Positions 12,801 through 24,600 of a stretch of DNA of 64,000 nt are shown in pieces. Source of the DNA: Solen grandis (taxonomy: Eukaryota > Mollusca > Bivalvia > Adapedonta > Solenidae); NCBI GenBank assembly GCA_021229015.1, contig CM037789.1:31358036-31422035 (forward strand), given 5' to 3'. Under the pieces are notes generated by a model. That model did no database searches. It was given only the letters and a program-made list of their open reading frames with translations, and was not told the origin of the DNA. Numbering within the stretch: the first letter of the stretch is position 1; the number at the start of each line of letters is the position of its first letter. The translations under genes and the position numbers were made by a program.

Positions 12801-14107
12801 GAAGCTTTGTATCCATTTCAGCAGGTTACCCCTGATTCCATAGTGGCTGAGTTTAATGGCTAGCCGCTTGTGAGGTACTCTGTCAAAGGCCTTGCTAAAG
12901 TCAAGTAGTACAGCATCAATCTGTTCCCCTTCATCGAGGCTCTTTGCAAGATCATTAAGGGTGAGGATGAGCTGGCTCTCCGTTGACCGCTTCTTCCTGA
13001 ACCCATGTTGCTGATCGGAAAGTATCCGATGTTTGTCAAGATGGGACATGATCTGGCTGTGAAGGATGTGCTCGATCAGCTTGCTGCATATTGAGGTGAG
13101 CGATATGGGCCTGTAGTTGGCAGGATTGCAATGTTCACCCTTTTTAAAGATTGGTGTGACATGTGCATGTCTCCAGTCTGATGGCACTTCCCCCTGAGCG
13201 ATAGAGGCAGAAAAGAGTAAAGTTAATGCAGGTGCCAGTCCGTCAGCATGGTCCCTCAGAAACTTAGATGGAATGTTGTCCGGCCCAGTTGCCTTGTGTG
13301 GATCGAGGTCAGCTAGGAGTTTTCTCACACCTTCAGCATGGATGGAAAAGCCTGGAACTTCTGGATAAGGGCTGGTTCCTAGAGAGGGACTGTTTGTTAA
13401 GTCCTCTTTTGTAAAAACACTACTGAATTGGGCATTTAGTATGGCTGCTTTGGTGGCAGAAGCGCTATGCAATGTCCCTTCTGACTTCAAAGGTGATATG
13501 CCACTGCTGTCGCATCTTTTTCCTTTGATAAGGGAGTACAGTTTGATGAATAGTTGTAAATATTGTAATTTATATGATTCACATCAAATGGATCACATCG
13601 TCCTAGTTCACAATGTCTGTGGTCCACATCGTCTGTCACCCAAATGTTCTCTGCATCTACATGCTTACAGCATCCATGGCTGATGTATATTTTGATTACA
13701 TCTACATCTGTGCTGCCTAGGGCATGGCAAGAGAACATTATCAAACGGATAAGAAGCCATTTGCTTTGGCTTACTTACAATTGTAAGATTATATAGGACA
13801 AGAAAAACAACATGTCATATTGCGTTCTAACGTGCAAATGGTTTAAAGACAAAATACTCCGAAAACTTGTTCTTAAACGGAAACTGGTTAGTCAGTAAAT
13901 GAGAAAAAAATGGAAGCTGAGACTTAAACAATTAAACACTATCGATGTATATCACCCAGTGATGTAAAAGGAATTTACAAATTTAAACCTTACCTCAACC
14001 TGTTTAATGATTTTCTTCCCAATGTCTACCTCTTTTTCTGGCCCGTCTGTTTCTGCATTTTTGTTTTCTTGATTAACCGGTTTCTCCTGTTCTTGATCTG
14101 TTGCCAT
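3760..14107 (-). CDS. SSB: La ribonucleoprotein (Lupus La / SSB homologue), 3'-truncated by the window edge
   Basis: La binds the UUU-3'OH ends of new RNA polymerase III transcripts in the nucleus and protects them. Seven coding exons can be joined with GT/AG sites and matching phases: 13994-14107, 9945-10014, 7052-7158, 6417-6554, 5800-5907, 4677-4777 and 3760-3831 (710 nt, about 236 codons). Residues ~30-110 form the La motif, including YYFGDSNLPKDRFLQ and ETMIKFNRLKQLS; the split Trp codon between exons 2 and 3 restores the expected W in that motif. Residues ~150-230 form RRM1 (KGFP, VDFVLMRKD, GSIFATF), followed by the DYF-x-K linker seen in La proteins. The C-terminal RRM2 and basic tail are not in the window and should lie to the left. 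The acidic, Gln-rich first 38 residues start at an ATG in exon 1. Introns carry a LINE, SINEs, a MITE and satellites. Identification is by family recognition. Confidence 0.93.
4357..4668 (-). mobile_element. tRNA-derived SINE, family B, old copy
   Basis: On the minus strand it starts at a degenerate tRNA-like head (GGTGGCTGTCTGGTTAGAGC) and ends at the family tail near 4360. It is diverged from the copies at 22 and 39.6 kb and lies in La intron 6. Confidence 0.65.
4677..4777 (-). CDS. SSB: La exon 6 (RRM1)
   Basis: It starts GSIFATFAKIEDARKYVKE, the third strand and second helix of RRM1, and ends KF plus two bases at donor GTAAGT. Length 101 nt. Read without splicing it meets a TAA at once, which supports the splice. 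Confidence 0.9.
5800..5907 (-). CDS. SSB: La exon 5 (RRM1)
   Basis: It is 36 codons beginning KGFPLDTKLDTVQEFLEQYG, the first strand and helix of RRM1, then VDFVLMRKDENKEFK before donor GTTAGT. Confidence 0.9.
6417..6554 (-). CDS. SSB: La exon 4
   Basis: It is 46 codons, from KKMMILDF to RTVYT, between acceptor TTACAG and donor GTATGT. It includes the KIRRNPSKPMPE stretch that in La proteins joins the La motif to RRM1. Confidence 0.88.
7052..7158 (-). CDS. SSB: La exon 3
   Basis: The acceptor CTCAG is followed by GG, completing the Trp codon, then VTLETMIKFNRLKQL. It ends SGLLE at donor GTAGGT. Length 107 nt. Confidence 0.9.
7237..7469. mobile_element. TTAA-flanked MITE, copy 1
   Basis: It is flanked by TTAA on both sides, with TIR CCCTTTCCCTCATA. 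It contains a perfect 31-bp palindrome at 7384-7414. A TTAA duplication and a CCC start suggest piggyBac-type mobilisation. It is close in sequence to the copies at 47.3 and 51.9 kb and lies in La intron 2. Confidence 0.75.
7985..9345 (+). repeat. ~165-bp tandem array, eight units
   Basis: The landmark AAGCTTC..ATAAAGTTTCGTTG recurs at 8061, 8221, 8384, 8550, 8717, 8885, 9053 and 9221. Spacing rises from 160 to a constant 168 bp as units become near identical on the right. The array closes with GGACGGACGGAG and a CACCTTCGGTGAGCAT end, as seen in bivalve dispersed elements. Confidence 0.85.
9571..9934 (+). repeat. 52-bp minisatellite, seven near-identical units
   Basis: TACTCTACTAGTATACTTGT starts units at 9571, 9623, 9675, 9727, 9779, 9831 and 9883. 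Only one or two substitutions separate them. It ends about 10 bp from the La exon 2 splice donor. Confidence 0.92.
9945..10014 (-). CDS. SSB: La exon 2
   Basis: It encodes YYFGDSNLPKDRFLQEKIKE and ends with the first base of a Trp codon. The acceptor TTTCAG precedes it. The donor GTATCC is weak, and a 52-bp minisatellite starts about 10 nt beyond it. Confidence 0.9.
10582..10843 (-). mobile_element. tRNA-derived SINE, family A
   Basis: CTCTTTACT flanks it on both sides (10573-10581 and 10844-10852). Minus-strand head: A box TGGCTGAGAGGG and B box GGTTCGAATCCC in a tRNA-like arrangement with a long variable arm. The tail ends in a poorly conserved T/A-rich region. It lies in La intron 1. Confidence 0.85.
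11700..13590 (-). mobile_element. 5'-truncated LINE in La intron 1
   Basis: It comprises the RT frame plus a ~110-nt 3' UTR and a terminal (GAA)n microsatellite-type tail at 11708-11732. The 5' end fades near 13.58 kb. I did not find a convincing target duplication. Confidence 0.75.
11844..13580 (-). CDS. LINE reverse transcriptase (jockey/CR1-type), 5'-truncated but open frame
   Basis: This is the reverse transcriptase of a non-LTR retrotransposon. The frame is open from about 13580 to the stop at 11844, with no ATG at its head, so the 5' end (including the endonuclease) is missing. Residues counted from 13490: the NYRPISLTS motif at ~124, DFSKAFDRVPHKR at ~197, GVPQGSVIGPLLF at ~253, the catalytic FADD at 283-286, and a C-terminal FFPSAIRLWNQLP motif. 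All RT motifs are intact. The 3' UTR ends in a (GAA)n run near 11708-11732. It sits in La intron 1 in the same orientation as La. The intact frame argues for a recent copy. The exact LINE clade is inference. Confidence 0.9.
   Translation of the reverse strand, partial: ESYKLQYLQLFIKLYSLIKGKRCDSSGISPLKSEGTLHSASATKAAILNAQFSSVFTKEDLTNSPSLGTSPYPEVPGFSIHAEGVRKLLADLDPHKATGPDNIPSKFLRDHADGLAPALTLLFSASIAQGEVPSDWRHAHVTPIFKKGEHCNPANYRPISLTSICSKLIEHILHSQIMSHLDKHRILSDQQHGFRKKRSTESQLILTLNDLAKSLDEGEQIDAVLLDFSKAFDRVPHKRLAIKLSHYGIRGNLLKWIQSFLTDRTQQVLVEGESSDTAPVTSGVPQGSVIGPLLFLLYINDLPLHTTSPTRLFADDSLLYRRIRTTEDAKALQDDLDKLQKWEHDWLMSFNPSKCEVVRITRKRNPIKTIYCIHNSELQVVKVGKYLGVYIDEKLNMNHHIAETAKKANNSLAFLRRNLSSCPQNIKAQCYQTLVRPVMEYASSAWDPHTKAGISSLEAVQRRAARFVKGNYLTTCSTSQMVADLGWQPLDERRSHAKLVMVYRIVHGLIDIPPETFLHPSAINTCGHGTRYLLPFCRTDAYLHSFFPSAIRLWNQLPMQIISVDSVEAFKRGLVTLG
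13994..14107 (-). CDS. SSB: La exon 1 (start codon)
   Basis: It begins MATDQEQEKPV and ends at QVE just before donor GTAAGG (13993 downward). It is 114 nt, so the following intron is phase 0. The ATG is at 14105-14107. Confidence 0.9.
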
Positions 14108-15560
14108 TATCAAACTGTCAGCTTGTCAGAATACAAAATATGACGAATTTACAATTGTCCCTGCCTATTCAATTTAAAAATATGATTAGCACCAGGCGTG
14201 TTTCATGTACTTATGCAATAAATTTTAGTTTTCATTTCATGCTAACACCACGTTTTTCATCATGCGAAAAGATCTGAGATACACAGGCGCTTACCAAATT
14301 ATCCATGCGCCCGGCAGACTATGATGATAAGTTTCAGACGACTGTAATGTAAACATCGTCTACATGTATGTGTGACGACAGGTCTTCGTAATAACTTTCT
14401 CTTCTAATGAAAAAAAAAAAAGTTTGATATATCAAATTTTATGCATGTAGCAGATCTTTTTTCACGAACATTTATTTCATTTCCCCAGAGAAAATATCAG
14501 TTTCATTTTTCTTATGCAAGTGGCCATTTGATATGCCTCATGGGCAATAACTCTAGTTACCAAGATCCAATGGATTTCACAACGTGTCATGTCTGTAAGT
14601 TTTATGAATAAATAACTCCTATAGTTTTGGAGACATGCGCTGCACAATAATTCATATCGTAGAATGTGTGTGTGTGTGTATGTGTGTAAAGTTAGGGGGC
14701 GACTCTATCACATTCCCCTAACAATGTTTCAAACTAGCTCTTGTAGTTTTGGATATATATACGATTCAATATTTTGTGACAGACGTATAGACGGGTGCAA
14801 AACCCAACATTGCCCGATTACGTAGATATCAACTTTGTTAAAAAATATTGATCTAAGATCATTCATTTTTGTGAACGGTTCAACAAACTCATGCTTTTAC
14901 GAAGAGACGTGTTCCCATCTCACTGTTAAACATAGACATATTCACCATATGTCCGTCTGTTAAAGATTCAGGGAAACATCAAATCTTAAGTTTGCATTTC
15001 CACTTTTTTTACCCACTGGAATAGAGACCTAAAACAACTCTGATAGAATTTCGTAGATGATTATTGTTTTAAATCATAAAAAAAAAAATTAAAAAAATAA
15101 GAAAATCCAGTTAGGTCGCTCTCGATATTAACCGGAAATTGAATTATCACAGATGACTTATCAATAAACTGATATATATTACAGTACGGTGCCATTGTGT
15201 TTCGTTATTTTGCTCATGAGGTTCTGGATAAGAAAATCTAGCTTTATTTCCTTTATATGAGAAGCATTTCAATGTCTTATTGCATATATGCCCAATTGCA
15301 ACAGTCCGGTCACCATACAATTAAACAATTGTATCTACCCGGTAGACACCGAAATTTCCCGGGAGAGCAATTGTTAATTCGCCTGTTTCCGGAAACCTCC
15401 GTGCTGTTGCCTTCCGTATGATATGTGCTGATGACGTCAGAGTGATTGCTGAGGTAATGCAAACGACATTATTGCCATCAAATATGTGTTCAAAACAATA
15501 AATTAAATATCATTTACTGGTATTGGAAATTAATTTTTAATTAACAGTGACACATTTCGA
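14108..15560. other. Intergenic: La upstream region
   Basis: It lies between the La start and the 3' end of the unknown gene, both minus. It holds a short GT run (14665-14690), a CRE (TGACGTCA near 15431) and no coding frame. No TATA box is evident near La, so a TATA-less promoter is likely. Confidence 0.5.
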
Positions 15561-15569
15561 ACTAAGGCG

Positions 15570-15575
15570 TTTATT
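15570..15575 (-). terminator. Polyadenylation signal of the unknown gene
   Basis: AATAAA on the minus strand, 20 nt after the TGA of the last exon. Confidence 0.55.
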
Positions 15576-15594
15576 TAGTTGCAGGATCTTCTTG

Positions 15595-15681
15595 TCACTT
15601 CAGAAATCTCTCAATGCAAGGTACTGATGGAGGGGTGGCGTCGTCTTGGAAACCATTCTCACAAGTGTAGAAACTGTCGAG
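15595..15681 (-). CDS. Unknown gene, last exon and stop
   Basis: The poly-T CAG acceptor is followed by 28 codons, LDSFYTCENGFQDDATPPSV to RFLK, then TGA at 15595-15597. A polyadenylation signal AATAAA lies 20 nt downstream. Confidence 0.7.
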   Translation of the reverse strand, partial: LDSFYTCENGFQDDATPPSVPCIERFLK

Positions 15682-18600
15682 CTGAAAAAAAATGGTTATT
15701 TTTACTCACGTAATTTATTCAAATGTATGAATTCGAAGTATTAGATAAAGGAACCATTCGAACAATGAAAAAAAATCGCACATGCAAGCTTGATTACTTC
15801 ACATGTGTTAATAGACTACTTTACTCGAAATGAGACGTAAACCTACGTAAATCTATGAGCATTCCCCGAACATACAAATGAAATTTTGAACCAGTCTCTG
15901 ATTGGTCAGCTTAATCAGCGAATTATGCCGAATATTGTCGAACTTCTTTTGGAATGGTCCATTCTTGTATTAACATTTTCCTGACAGTGCAACATATATT
16001 AAAGCATGCGATCTATAATACAACACAGCCTTTACATTGCTTGACACAAGAAAATTACAGGTATACCCGACTAGTGAATCCAAAAGAAATCCCATCATTC
16101 CCAGTTGGACCCTTCTACCAAAAGGGGATGAGTATCCGAATTTAATGCACCTATTACACGGGCGCTTTCCACAAAACAGAGTGGTACCGAGTTCCGGAAA
16201 GTAGACTTTGGTAAGTATATAATGTGGAAATTTGGACAAATTGCCAATGCCCCAAGGTGGGGATTTAGACTCCAAAAATCGATAAATGTAAAATTCCCCT
16301 AGATCAGCCCGACGCTCACTGAGGCAAATATTGATAGGTGCATGTGGGAAACTCTAAATGACTATTTACGCTAGGGATGACCTCAAGACTTTTTTTTGAC
16401 ACGTTTTATTGAACACTCGCTCATTATCCAGAGTAAAGCATTTCAGAGCATGGGTTTAGAGGGCGTCTTGAGAAAACAAAGAGGGTTCTAACTCAAGGTT
16501 ACCACACATTCACAGCATTAACAGCGCAGTTAACCCCTCTCATTTGCTGGACCCTCCCCCGCGAGCTTTTGCTCATGATCAAATTCTACCAAAAATAAAT
16601 AGCACTCAGTAATTCTTAAACTCTTAAAGGAGGTTACGAAATATTCAAGTAAATGACTAAATTGATATGTATAAGAGAAAGAAGAAAGATGATATTCGTC
16701 CATATAAGCATCACTAACTAAGCGTTATGATCGAATGGTTGGCAAGGAAAACCTGCTGTGCATGGATCTAGAATCAGAAACCACTAGACTTCTAATATCT
16801 TTTGATTTTGGTGTGACTTTCACTATAGGGGCTAGGATAAGGATCTGTGTTTTAGAGGGTTACCTCAAAGTCTTCTGCGCTCATCACTGACGGTGGAATG
16901 ACCGACAGATGAGAGGAAGTGTCGTGTTCAGACGCTTCATCAGACGCATCTACTAGCTGGTCTCTTTTTTGTTTTTCTTCTTCTGCAATTTGAGGGACGC
17001 TCTCAAAAGCTGCCACGCGGTCTGTCGGTTTCTGTTCATAAACAAGCATTTAGTTCAATCGTAAAACGTCGGTTAATTCCATTAAAAGACGAACGCTCAC
17101 AGAGACTAACGGAACAGTCGGAAATTCTTGGACAGTTCGTCACCAAGGTGCCCCGATTTAGCTTTTAGTTTCAGAATAATTAATCACTTGGGTGTTTCGA
17201 ATGAGTGTATCACCAAGTAAGCCCAAAACAAAGCACAAGAGATAATGGTACTGAACTTCTATAACTGCATCATTCGTGTCTTTTGCATAAACATTGTGAG
17301 TTAGCAGATAAGAAACCAATAACAGATACTGGCCAAACGCGAGTTTTCCAACGTCCCACCTACTGCATGCTTTTTTACAAACTCCTCGCACCGGTTACGT
17401 CACGCTACGCTACTTTAACCACTGCCACCACACAAGTCACGTGATGATAGTTGAAACTATGTGACCAACATTTATAGATTTATAAATTCATGTTATATGA
17501 TTTGATTTTTTTTACATTTCTCGAAATCATGAATGTTATTTTCGTAAAATAAAACGAAACTGATATGATATATTCAAAACTAGTCATAAGTGATAAAAGT
17601 AAATCCGGCCTATATCAGCCGAAATCTACTTCTGGTGGCAGTGGTTATCGACAACTGTAAGGGGAAGCAACTACCGCGGCGGAGTTTGGTTTTTTAGAGC
17701 TATGGACCACGGGATGGGACTGTACCACGGTATAATGTGGCTTTTACGGGACTTGTGTTAAAAACTAATCATATTCATGTATTAATTTTTTGAAAAGGCT
17801 AGCAAGTCAAGGCCATTATTAATTTTGAGTGAATGTTTCCAATTGAAAATGAATTTTCTAATATTTAAATGGAAATTGATACATTTATATCATATCTACG
17901 AACGTTTTTGATGTTGTTATACAAAAAAACTACAATGAATCAGTAACAACAAATTTATTGAAAATTTATATTTGTTCATTTCGGGAACCAACGAAGTACC
18001 GGTATTATTTGTCTTTGTACCGGTTTGTATTGGGGTTGTGAGTGTGTTTTGTGTGTACACATCGCTGTGTTAGACAGTAACAGTGATGGTTCCCTGCTAA
18101 ATGAAACCGTAACACGTTTACACTTAAAACACTAGTCCGGTTCCCGACTTAATATAATAGTAAGTGCTTCAGTAATAAGGGGAAGGTACTCCAGACTATT
18201 AAGCCACTTGATGTTTACTGGCTGGAAGCCAGACAGAGAGTGACTTACTAATGTAAGGAATTTTAGAAGGAATACTTTGGAGGGTGTGACAGGTAAGAAT
18301 AGCTCATGCCAGATATGAAAGAGATGGAGAAATTCATACATAGAGTGGTCACCTATCAATCTGACTCTCACTCACTCACATGCCAAATACGGTTAAAATA
18401 ACACACAGAGATGACATGAGACATGGTCACAAGTTGACAGGACAATACACAATAATATAATCTGATACTTACAAACTATTCAATAATATCCTGTCGACTA
18501 ACCAAATTCAAGGCGATCGCTTTATTCAAACTTATTTTAAAAGTTTATAATCAAAATGTTTTACCTCTGTAAAATTCCTTAATTTAGTCACAGATTCTGC

Positions 18601-21600
18601 AAGATGCTTGGCCAGTGAAAGTAGATCATCCATAAATCTCTCTCCAAACTCCTGTGTATACTCGGACTGAAACAATATACGCCGTTGAAAAACAGGAAAA
18701 TTTGCAATCGTGCTTTCATTAATTCAAATCGAAGGGCTGGCCGCGAAAGAATTCTAAGTGTATGCGTAAAGAAATAGAAGGAGATGGGATATTGCAGCTG
18801 TCCGACGGACGATTGAACTATCAGACCGCTTGCACAAAATTATTTATTGTATTCGATTAATTTACAAAATTTAATCTACCTGAAAATAGAGCGACTGCAG
18901 CTCCGTATCCATGATCAAAGGAATAACGAAATTCCTAAAACTAACAGTGGTTCTTGAAACCTGAAAAAAAAATCCATTTATTTGTTTTCAAATATCTAAG
19001 GTTGGAAAATAAATCCCCAACAAATATCACCGAAACTTCAGTAGCCAGGTGGTCATTATCATGTAAACCGGCTGACAAGCTTCCTTACTCCATCCTCATC
19101 TCTTTGGGTCCGAATCCCGTTCTGGGTACTTAGGATTTTTTTATGTGCGCAAATATTCTAGCTAGCTTACGTTTTTTTCGACTGCTTCTGTGTCTGAAAT
19201 AAAGCACATTTGTACAGCACTAACCGGGCATATTTGTCAAAACATTAAAAACAAGCACATAACCATAAAAAATGTGCCGTACATATGTGGTATAAAGTGC
19301 TCAGTGGTCTTCTACCACTGTACATAAATGAACATCGTCACGTTAAATCACAATCTCTGACGTAATTTTAAGGAACCCGAGGGTTAAATAAGCTTCTTAA
19401 ATATACAGTTTATTTTTATTATATTTATTTATACTTATATAAATATGTAGTATCTTCTGATACAAGACCAGGACTAAGAAATGTGATCTAATATAAGATT
19501 GTGCATATACGAGCGTGTATACATAAAAATCTCTAACAAACCAGACGATGCTTGCAACAAAAAATACACCTACATGTGCTATTTTAACAATTACGTTTGA
19601 TTAAATGTCATAAGCATGTGACAAATTAGTCATTAACTTATGCGGGACAAGCTATCATCAGTAGTATAACCATGGTCAGAGCCCACGTTATATATTCCGT
19701 TACCACTGCCGTAAATACCGTGGGATTTTCAACTGGCAAAGACTTTGTTTGTATGAATATTACCGTAATCAACAACTTGCTTACCACTGAAGCCATGTGT
19801 AGTATCTTCAGTATTCCTCACTGAAGTTACAATAGCAAAGGCTGACTACCAAAATCCAAACAACTAAATGTAACGCGCCTTTTCATTGGTCAAATAATCC
19901 GTGCTGTCATACGGATCAAATGAAATGCCTTATTGATATTTCATGAGAGCGAAGAATTGCTAATCAAATAACCCGCGATCGATTAAGAAGCAAAGCGTAA
20001 ACACTGAGCGAACGTGAGTTCCGACGATGTGACATAACTAACTGAATAAACACTACAGGAGACCCTGGTCCCTAATTAATGTAATTAATGTAACTGTGCA
20101 TTAGAGGTCTTATACCGGAAAAAAAAATCTTAAAACTTAATATATAAAAAAAACCCATACCCAGTCATTAACGTTCGTTCGCGGCATATAAAGGTTCAGT
20201 AGTTTATACGTCTGTGACCGCCGAACACCATCGTGTATACTCTCCATTACGATCTGTTTAAAGAAAATAAAAAGACGTCAAAATTGCCTGACCATGAAAT
20301 TGCTATTTTGATTGACAAACTGGCATAGTTCCGTCAGATTGTAGTTCTTTCACGTTTACTATATTTTCAATACAAATTATTTTCAAGTAGGAACACAATG
20401 TCCGGGGCCAAACCGGAAGTGTTCGAGTTAATCCGAATGATAACGTATGCAGAAAAGCTACAATAATTTATGATATATTCTAATTTAAGGATGATTCACG
20501 TCTGTGCATTTCAAATAAATTAAACTGACTAGAAAAAGAAACGCCTCATTCGAACTCGGTATACAATTTTTCGTTCGTTTGCGTTCGCCCACATTCAAGC
20601 ACGGCCGAAACTTTAGCCCATTCTTCCAAATTTAGCCTTGGCATGATCAAAAACCGATATTTAGTCAGAAAATCTCTGAAATTACGGTTGTATGTCACTA
20701 ACACATGTACTTGTTTAAAATTCACTCAATAAAACCACATGGTTGACATGCACGGGTTGCACGAGGAAAGCATGACCAGACACATGAAGTGGACAATTGG
20801 CTGTATAGAATCGTACGAGTTTGTGTTTGTCGGTCACAAAATTTACTACAGTTCCAATACAATTTAAAACGATGTAAAGAAAATAACGCCAAATTTCGAT
20901 GAGGCGTTTCTTTATCTCGGCAGTATATAATAGATACAGTTTAAACTTTAAAAAATCGTGTTTTGATTCTCAACAACGACGGGGCAAGCAATTTTCGATG
21001 GTTAAAAAAGTTCAGTGCATAGTCTACAGTAATACAGTATTGCAGTAATACTAGTTATGGTGATATATACGAGGTTATTTATCAAAAACAAATAAAAAAA
21101 AAAAAAGAAAGAAATCATTGTGATACAGAGAATCTCAAAAAATGAAATCATATAACGAGTTTCACATCTTGACATTCTTTCAGTAACAAAACAAGTAGAA
21201 TTTACTGACACAATCCGGCTCAATTCTCTAGGAAATGGGTTAGCCATGTTTGTATTTACAAATGTACGTAAGGATACATTCGACTTGTTCTGTTTGGTAC
21301 TATTTTTTTGTTATTACACATGTGTGAGATCAAACTATATTACATGACTGTATTAACTCGTAGACAAGCTGAGTTATACAGCAGACAGATTTTTCCAGAA
21401 TTTCAAATAATACATAGACTGAATTGTTTGATATTTTCCAGCACGAGTACGACTTTTGCTTGGTTTGCCTGCATGTATCAACTCCAGCACTGGTTAGAAC
21501 GTATAAGTACAAACTGTTGACATTTCGCTTTATTTCTGCGTCAAGGTTTCATTTTGGTGAGGCCTCGTTATAACATCTTTTCTTTTAATATCAGACCCAT

Positions 21601-24600
21601 CGAGCCGTGCGCAGAAGTCAGTGGTAGCATTAACAGTGTGTAGCACTTAGTTAATCCACTGGCACTAGAACCACAGAAATGCCAATTTCATTGGAATGTT
21701 GATTACGATTTTTTTGTCCTCTGTACTGTATATTGAACATGGTAAGGAACGGACTCTGACATGACCTGATTATGGAGGTCGTAACTTTGCACAGATGTAT
21801 TTTATGCACGGTTCGATCAATCTGATATTCAATTAACACGGCCCCCATTTGTTATGTAGGTAATCCATGTACCCGTAGTCTTAAAATATCTACCGCACTG
21901 AAAAACTGTCAAACAAACAGGAGACGATCCCATAATGCAAATTCCAAGGCAAGGCTGTGTGGCGTATGTGACAAACTATAAATATGTAATCGTTTATATT
22001 TGAAATCTTACGAATTTAAAACATAAAAGTTATGACCTCCGTAACCAAATAATGTCAGATTCCGTTTGTTGGGTTTTAACGTCCCACCGACAGTACTTCA
22101 GTCATTTGGAGACGATGTCTACTTGAGACAGATATAGTGCTGCCACACCGCAGTATCACGCCGTAAACATGTGGCATGATACCACACCCAGTTACATTAT
22201 CTTGACACCGGGCCACCAGTCCTGCGACTACCCTTATATGCTGAGCGCTAAGCGAGCGAGCTATACCAGTACCATTTTTACGACTTTGGTATGTCGCAGC
22301 CGGGGATCGAACCCACGAAATCCCGCTCCCGAGGCGGACGCTAACCACTCGGCCACCGGGGACGGTACTCAGATTCCGTTCCTTACCATGATTCAATATA
22401 TGTAATATAGGAGAGAATAAAATATGAGTGGGCAAAAAATTAAATGCTTGTCTAGTGTCAGTACATAAATAAACCTCTAGTGTCAGTGCATAAATAAACC
22501 TCTAGTGTCAGTACATAAATAAACCTCTAGTGTCAGTACATAAATAAACCTCTAGTGTCAGTGCATAAATAAACCTCTAGTGTCAGTACATAAATAAACC
22601 TCTAGTGTCAGTGCATAAATAAACCTCTAGTGTCAGTACATAAATAAACCTCTAGTGTCAGTACATAAATAAACCTCTAGTGTCAGTGCATAAATAAACC
22701 TCTAGTGTCAGTACATAAATAAACCTCTAGTGTCAGTACAAAAATAACCTTCTTGCAATAAAGTTAATAACGTATTATTTGTGTGACTCACAAAATGGCT
22801 TTGATAATTCATTACGTTGTACATGCGTGTGTCAATTCTGAGACTACTTCAAGAATACCAACGCGTGTGCTTCGGTCTTGTCAAAAAAAAAAAAGGTCGT
22901 GTCTGTACGACATTAATATTAATTTTATACAGATGTTTTCTGAGTTTAAGAACAATAATTTCAACAAAAATAAGCATGTGGGGAGCATATTACAAACTCG
23001 GTGTCTAAACCATCACGGTGCACTTCATGTATTCTTAAATATCAGCTCAGTATCTAAGACTCTAGAAACAAGAAGAAAAAATTCCATTATTAAAAATGTC
23101 AGATTTGCCGAATGAACGACGTGTGTGGCAAATAACTGTTTTTGTCCCGGCCAATACGTGCCGGAGCATCAAAACAAAAAACAAATGCATACCTTCATTT
23201 TTATACCAAGACTTAGTTTATTACATTGTTTTCTTGTACAGCAATCATGGGCCATTCCGTTCATCGTTTCCACCAGTTTGAGAGCTGCGTTTAACCCCCG
23301 GCTTCCCTTTTCATCAGAATCTCCTGGAGATTTGTCAAACAGTGCACCAGCTCCGACTCAGACGCCATGTGTTCCGTTCTTTACAACATCGACTGTTTTC
23401 TCTTTAAATGCCTGTTTCAAATGTATAGCAAATCAAAAAATAATTACAAATGACAGGAGTACTGCAAAAGTAGCAGCTACGGTTTTGTACTCGTATGATC
23501 AAGGTAAAAAGATTATTACAATTTAACCTCAGAGAAAAGCCATCTCGAGGTCAAGGTCAAAAGGTACAATAATGATTAATAAACGTAACAGGTTGCTCTT
23601 GTTATTTAAACGTTATTGACCTCGAAAAAGCTACATCCCTAAATTTATTTAAACTTCATAAATATGAATTTCTGTAAAATCTTTCACCGAAGAATAAAAA
23701 ATGTCATGATTATTTTGTACATTATGTATTGAGTAATTATGAAAGTGAAGATTAAAAATTAGGTTTAGTTTCGCTAATGTTAAAGTTGCAATACTACACA
23801 AAATCAATGCAATAAATACTGACAATAAGGTGGAAAATATGAAAATTATTAAAATCGTTTAAAAAAAATCGAAGTTCTGTCACGTGGTCAAAATGGACAC
23901 TTTTCATACACGTATTATAAGATGAGACACTTTCAAAATATTCAAACCAAGATGCCGGAGGTCGTGAACTCAACCTCCTCTAAAACCAAAATCTTAGTAT
24001 GTTGTCAGAGGGACGTTTTAAACCAAGCTAACAAATAAATCTTAAAGTCTCTATATAACGAGATCTAGATATAAATATACATGCAAATTATAGTACATGA
24101 CTGAGGATCGGAAGGTCGTGGGTGCGAACCCTGTCAAGGATTTTATTGGCCTTCCAAAGTAGTGGTCCAACCCAGGAACCGTGGAGAGGGAAAAGTATTA
24201 TTTGTAAAAACAAAGACTTCGTAATGAAAAATCTATAGACTCTTGAGATCTCGATCTATATTATAAATCAAAGCGCTGATAGCGCTGAGAGAACAGGTTT
24301 TTAATATGATGATGTCGCATTCCTATGTTTTTCAAAGTAAATTTAATATTTCTTTGAAAGCGATGCGAACGAATCAAAAGTTATAAACCCACTTTTACCT
24401 TCCTTAAATACGATCGTTAAAAACGATAAACCCATCATTTGTCTCAATGGATTGCTAACAATAAACATACCGTCACTCTTCCTCTCCTCTTATTTATTTT
24501 TGATGTACATTGTATATATTGTTGGCTATCGCTGGAAATTCAAGCCAGTCAAAGTTCAAATATCTCTGCATGAGTTTGCAAATTGTTTCCGCTTTTTTTT

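Noticed and set aside
19785..19796. Alternative first exon Met-Ala-Ser-Val with a GTAAGC donor
   Set aside because: Phase fits exon 18880-18960, but four codons and one donor are too little to call.
21002..21247. Possible N-terminal exon MANPFPRELSRIV
   Set aside because: It becomes poly-Phe/Leu over a poly-A/T run and no phase-0 donor joins it to the next exon.
22451..22750. CRISPR-like array of 25-bp repeats
   Set aside because: Units are contiguous with no unique spacers; it is a minisatellite in a eukaryotic genome.
23358..23360. Selenocysteine codon
   Set aside because: No SECIS element was seen and the protein family is unknown; an error or non-coding explanation is simpler.
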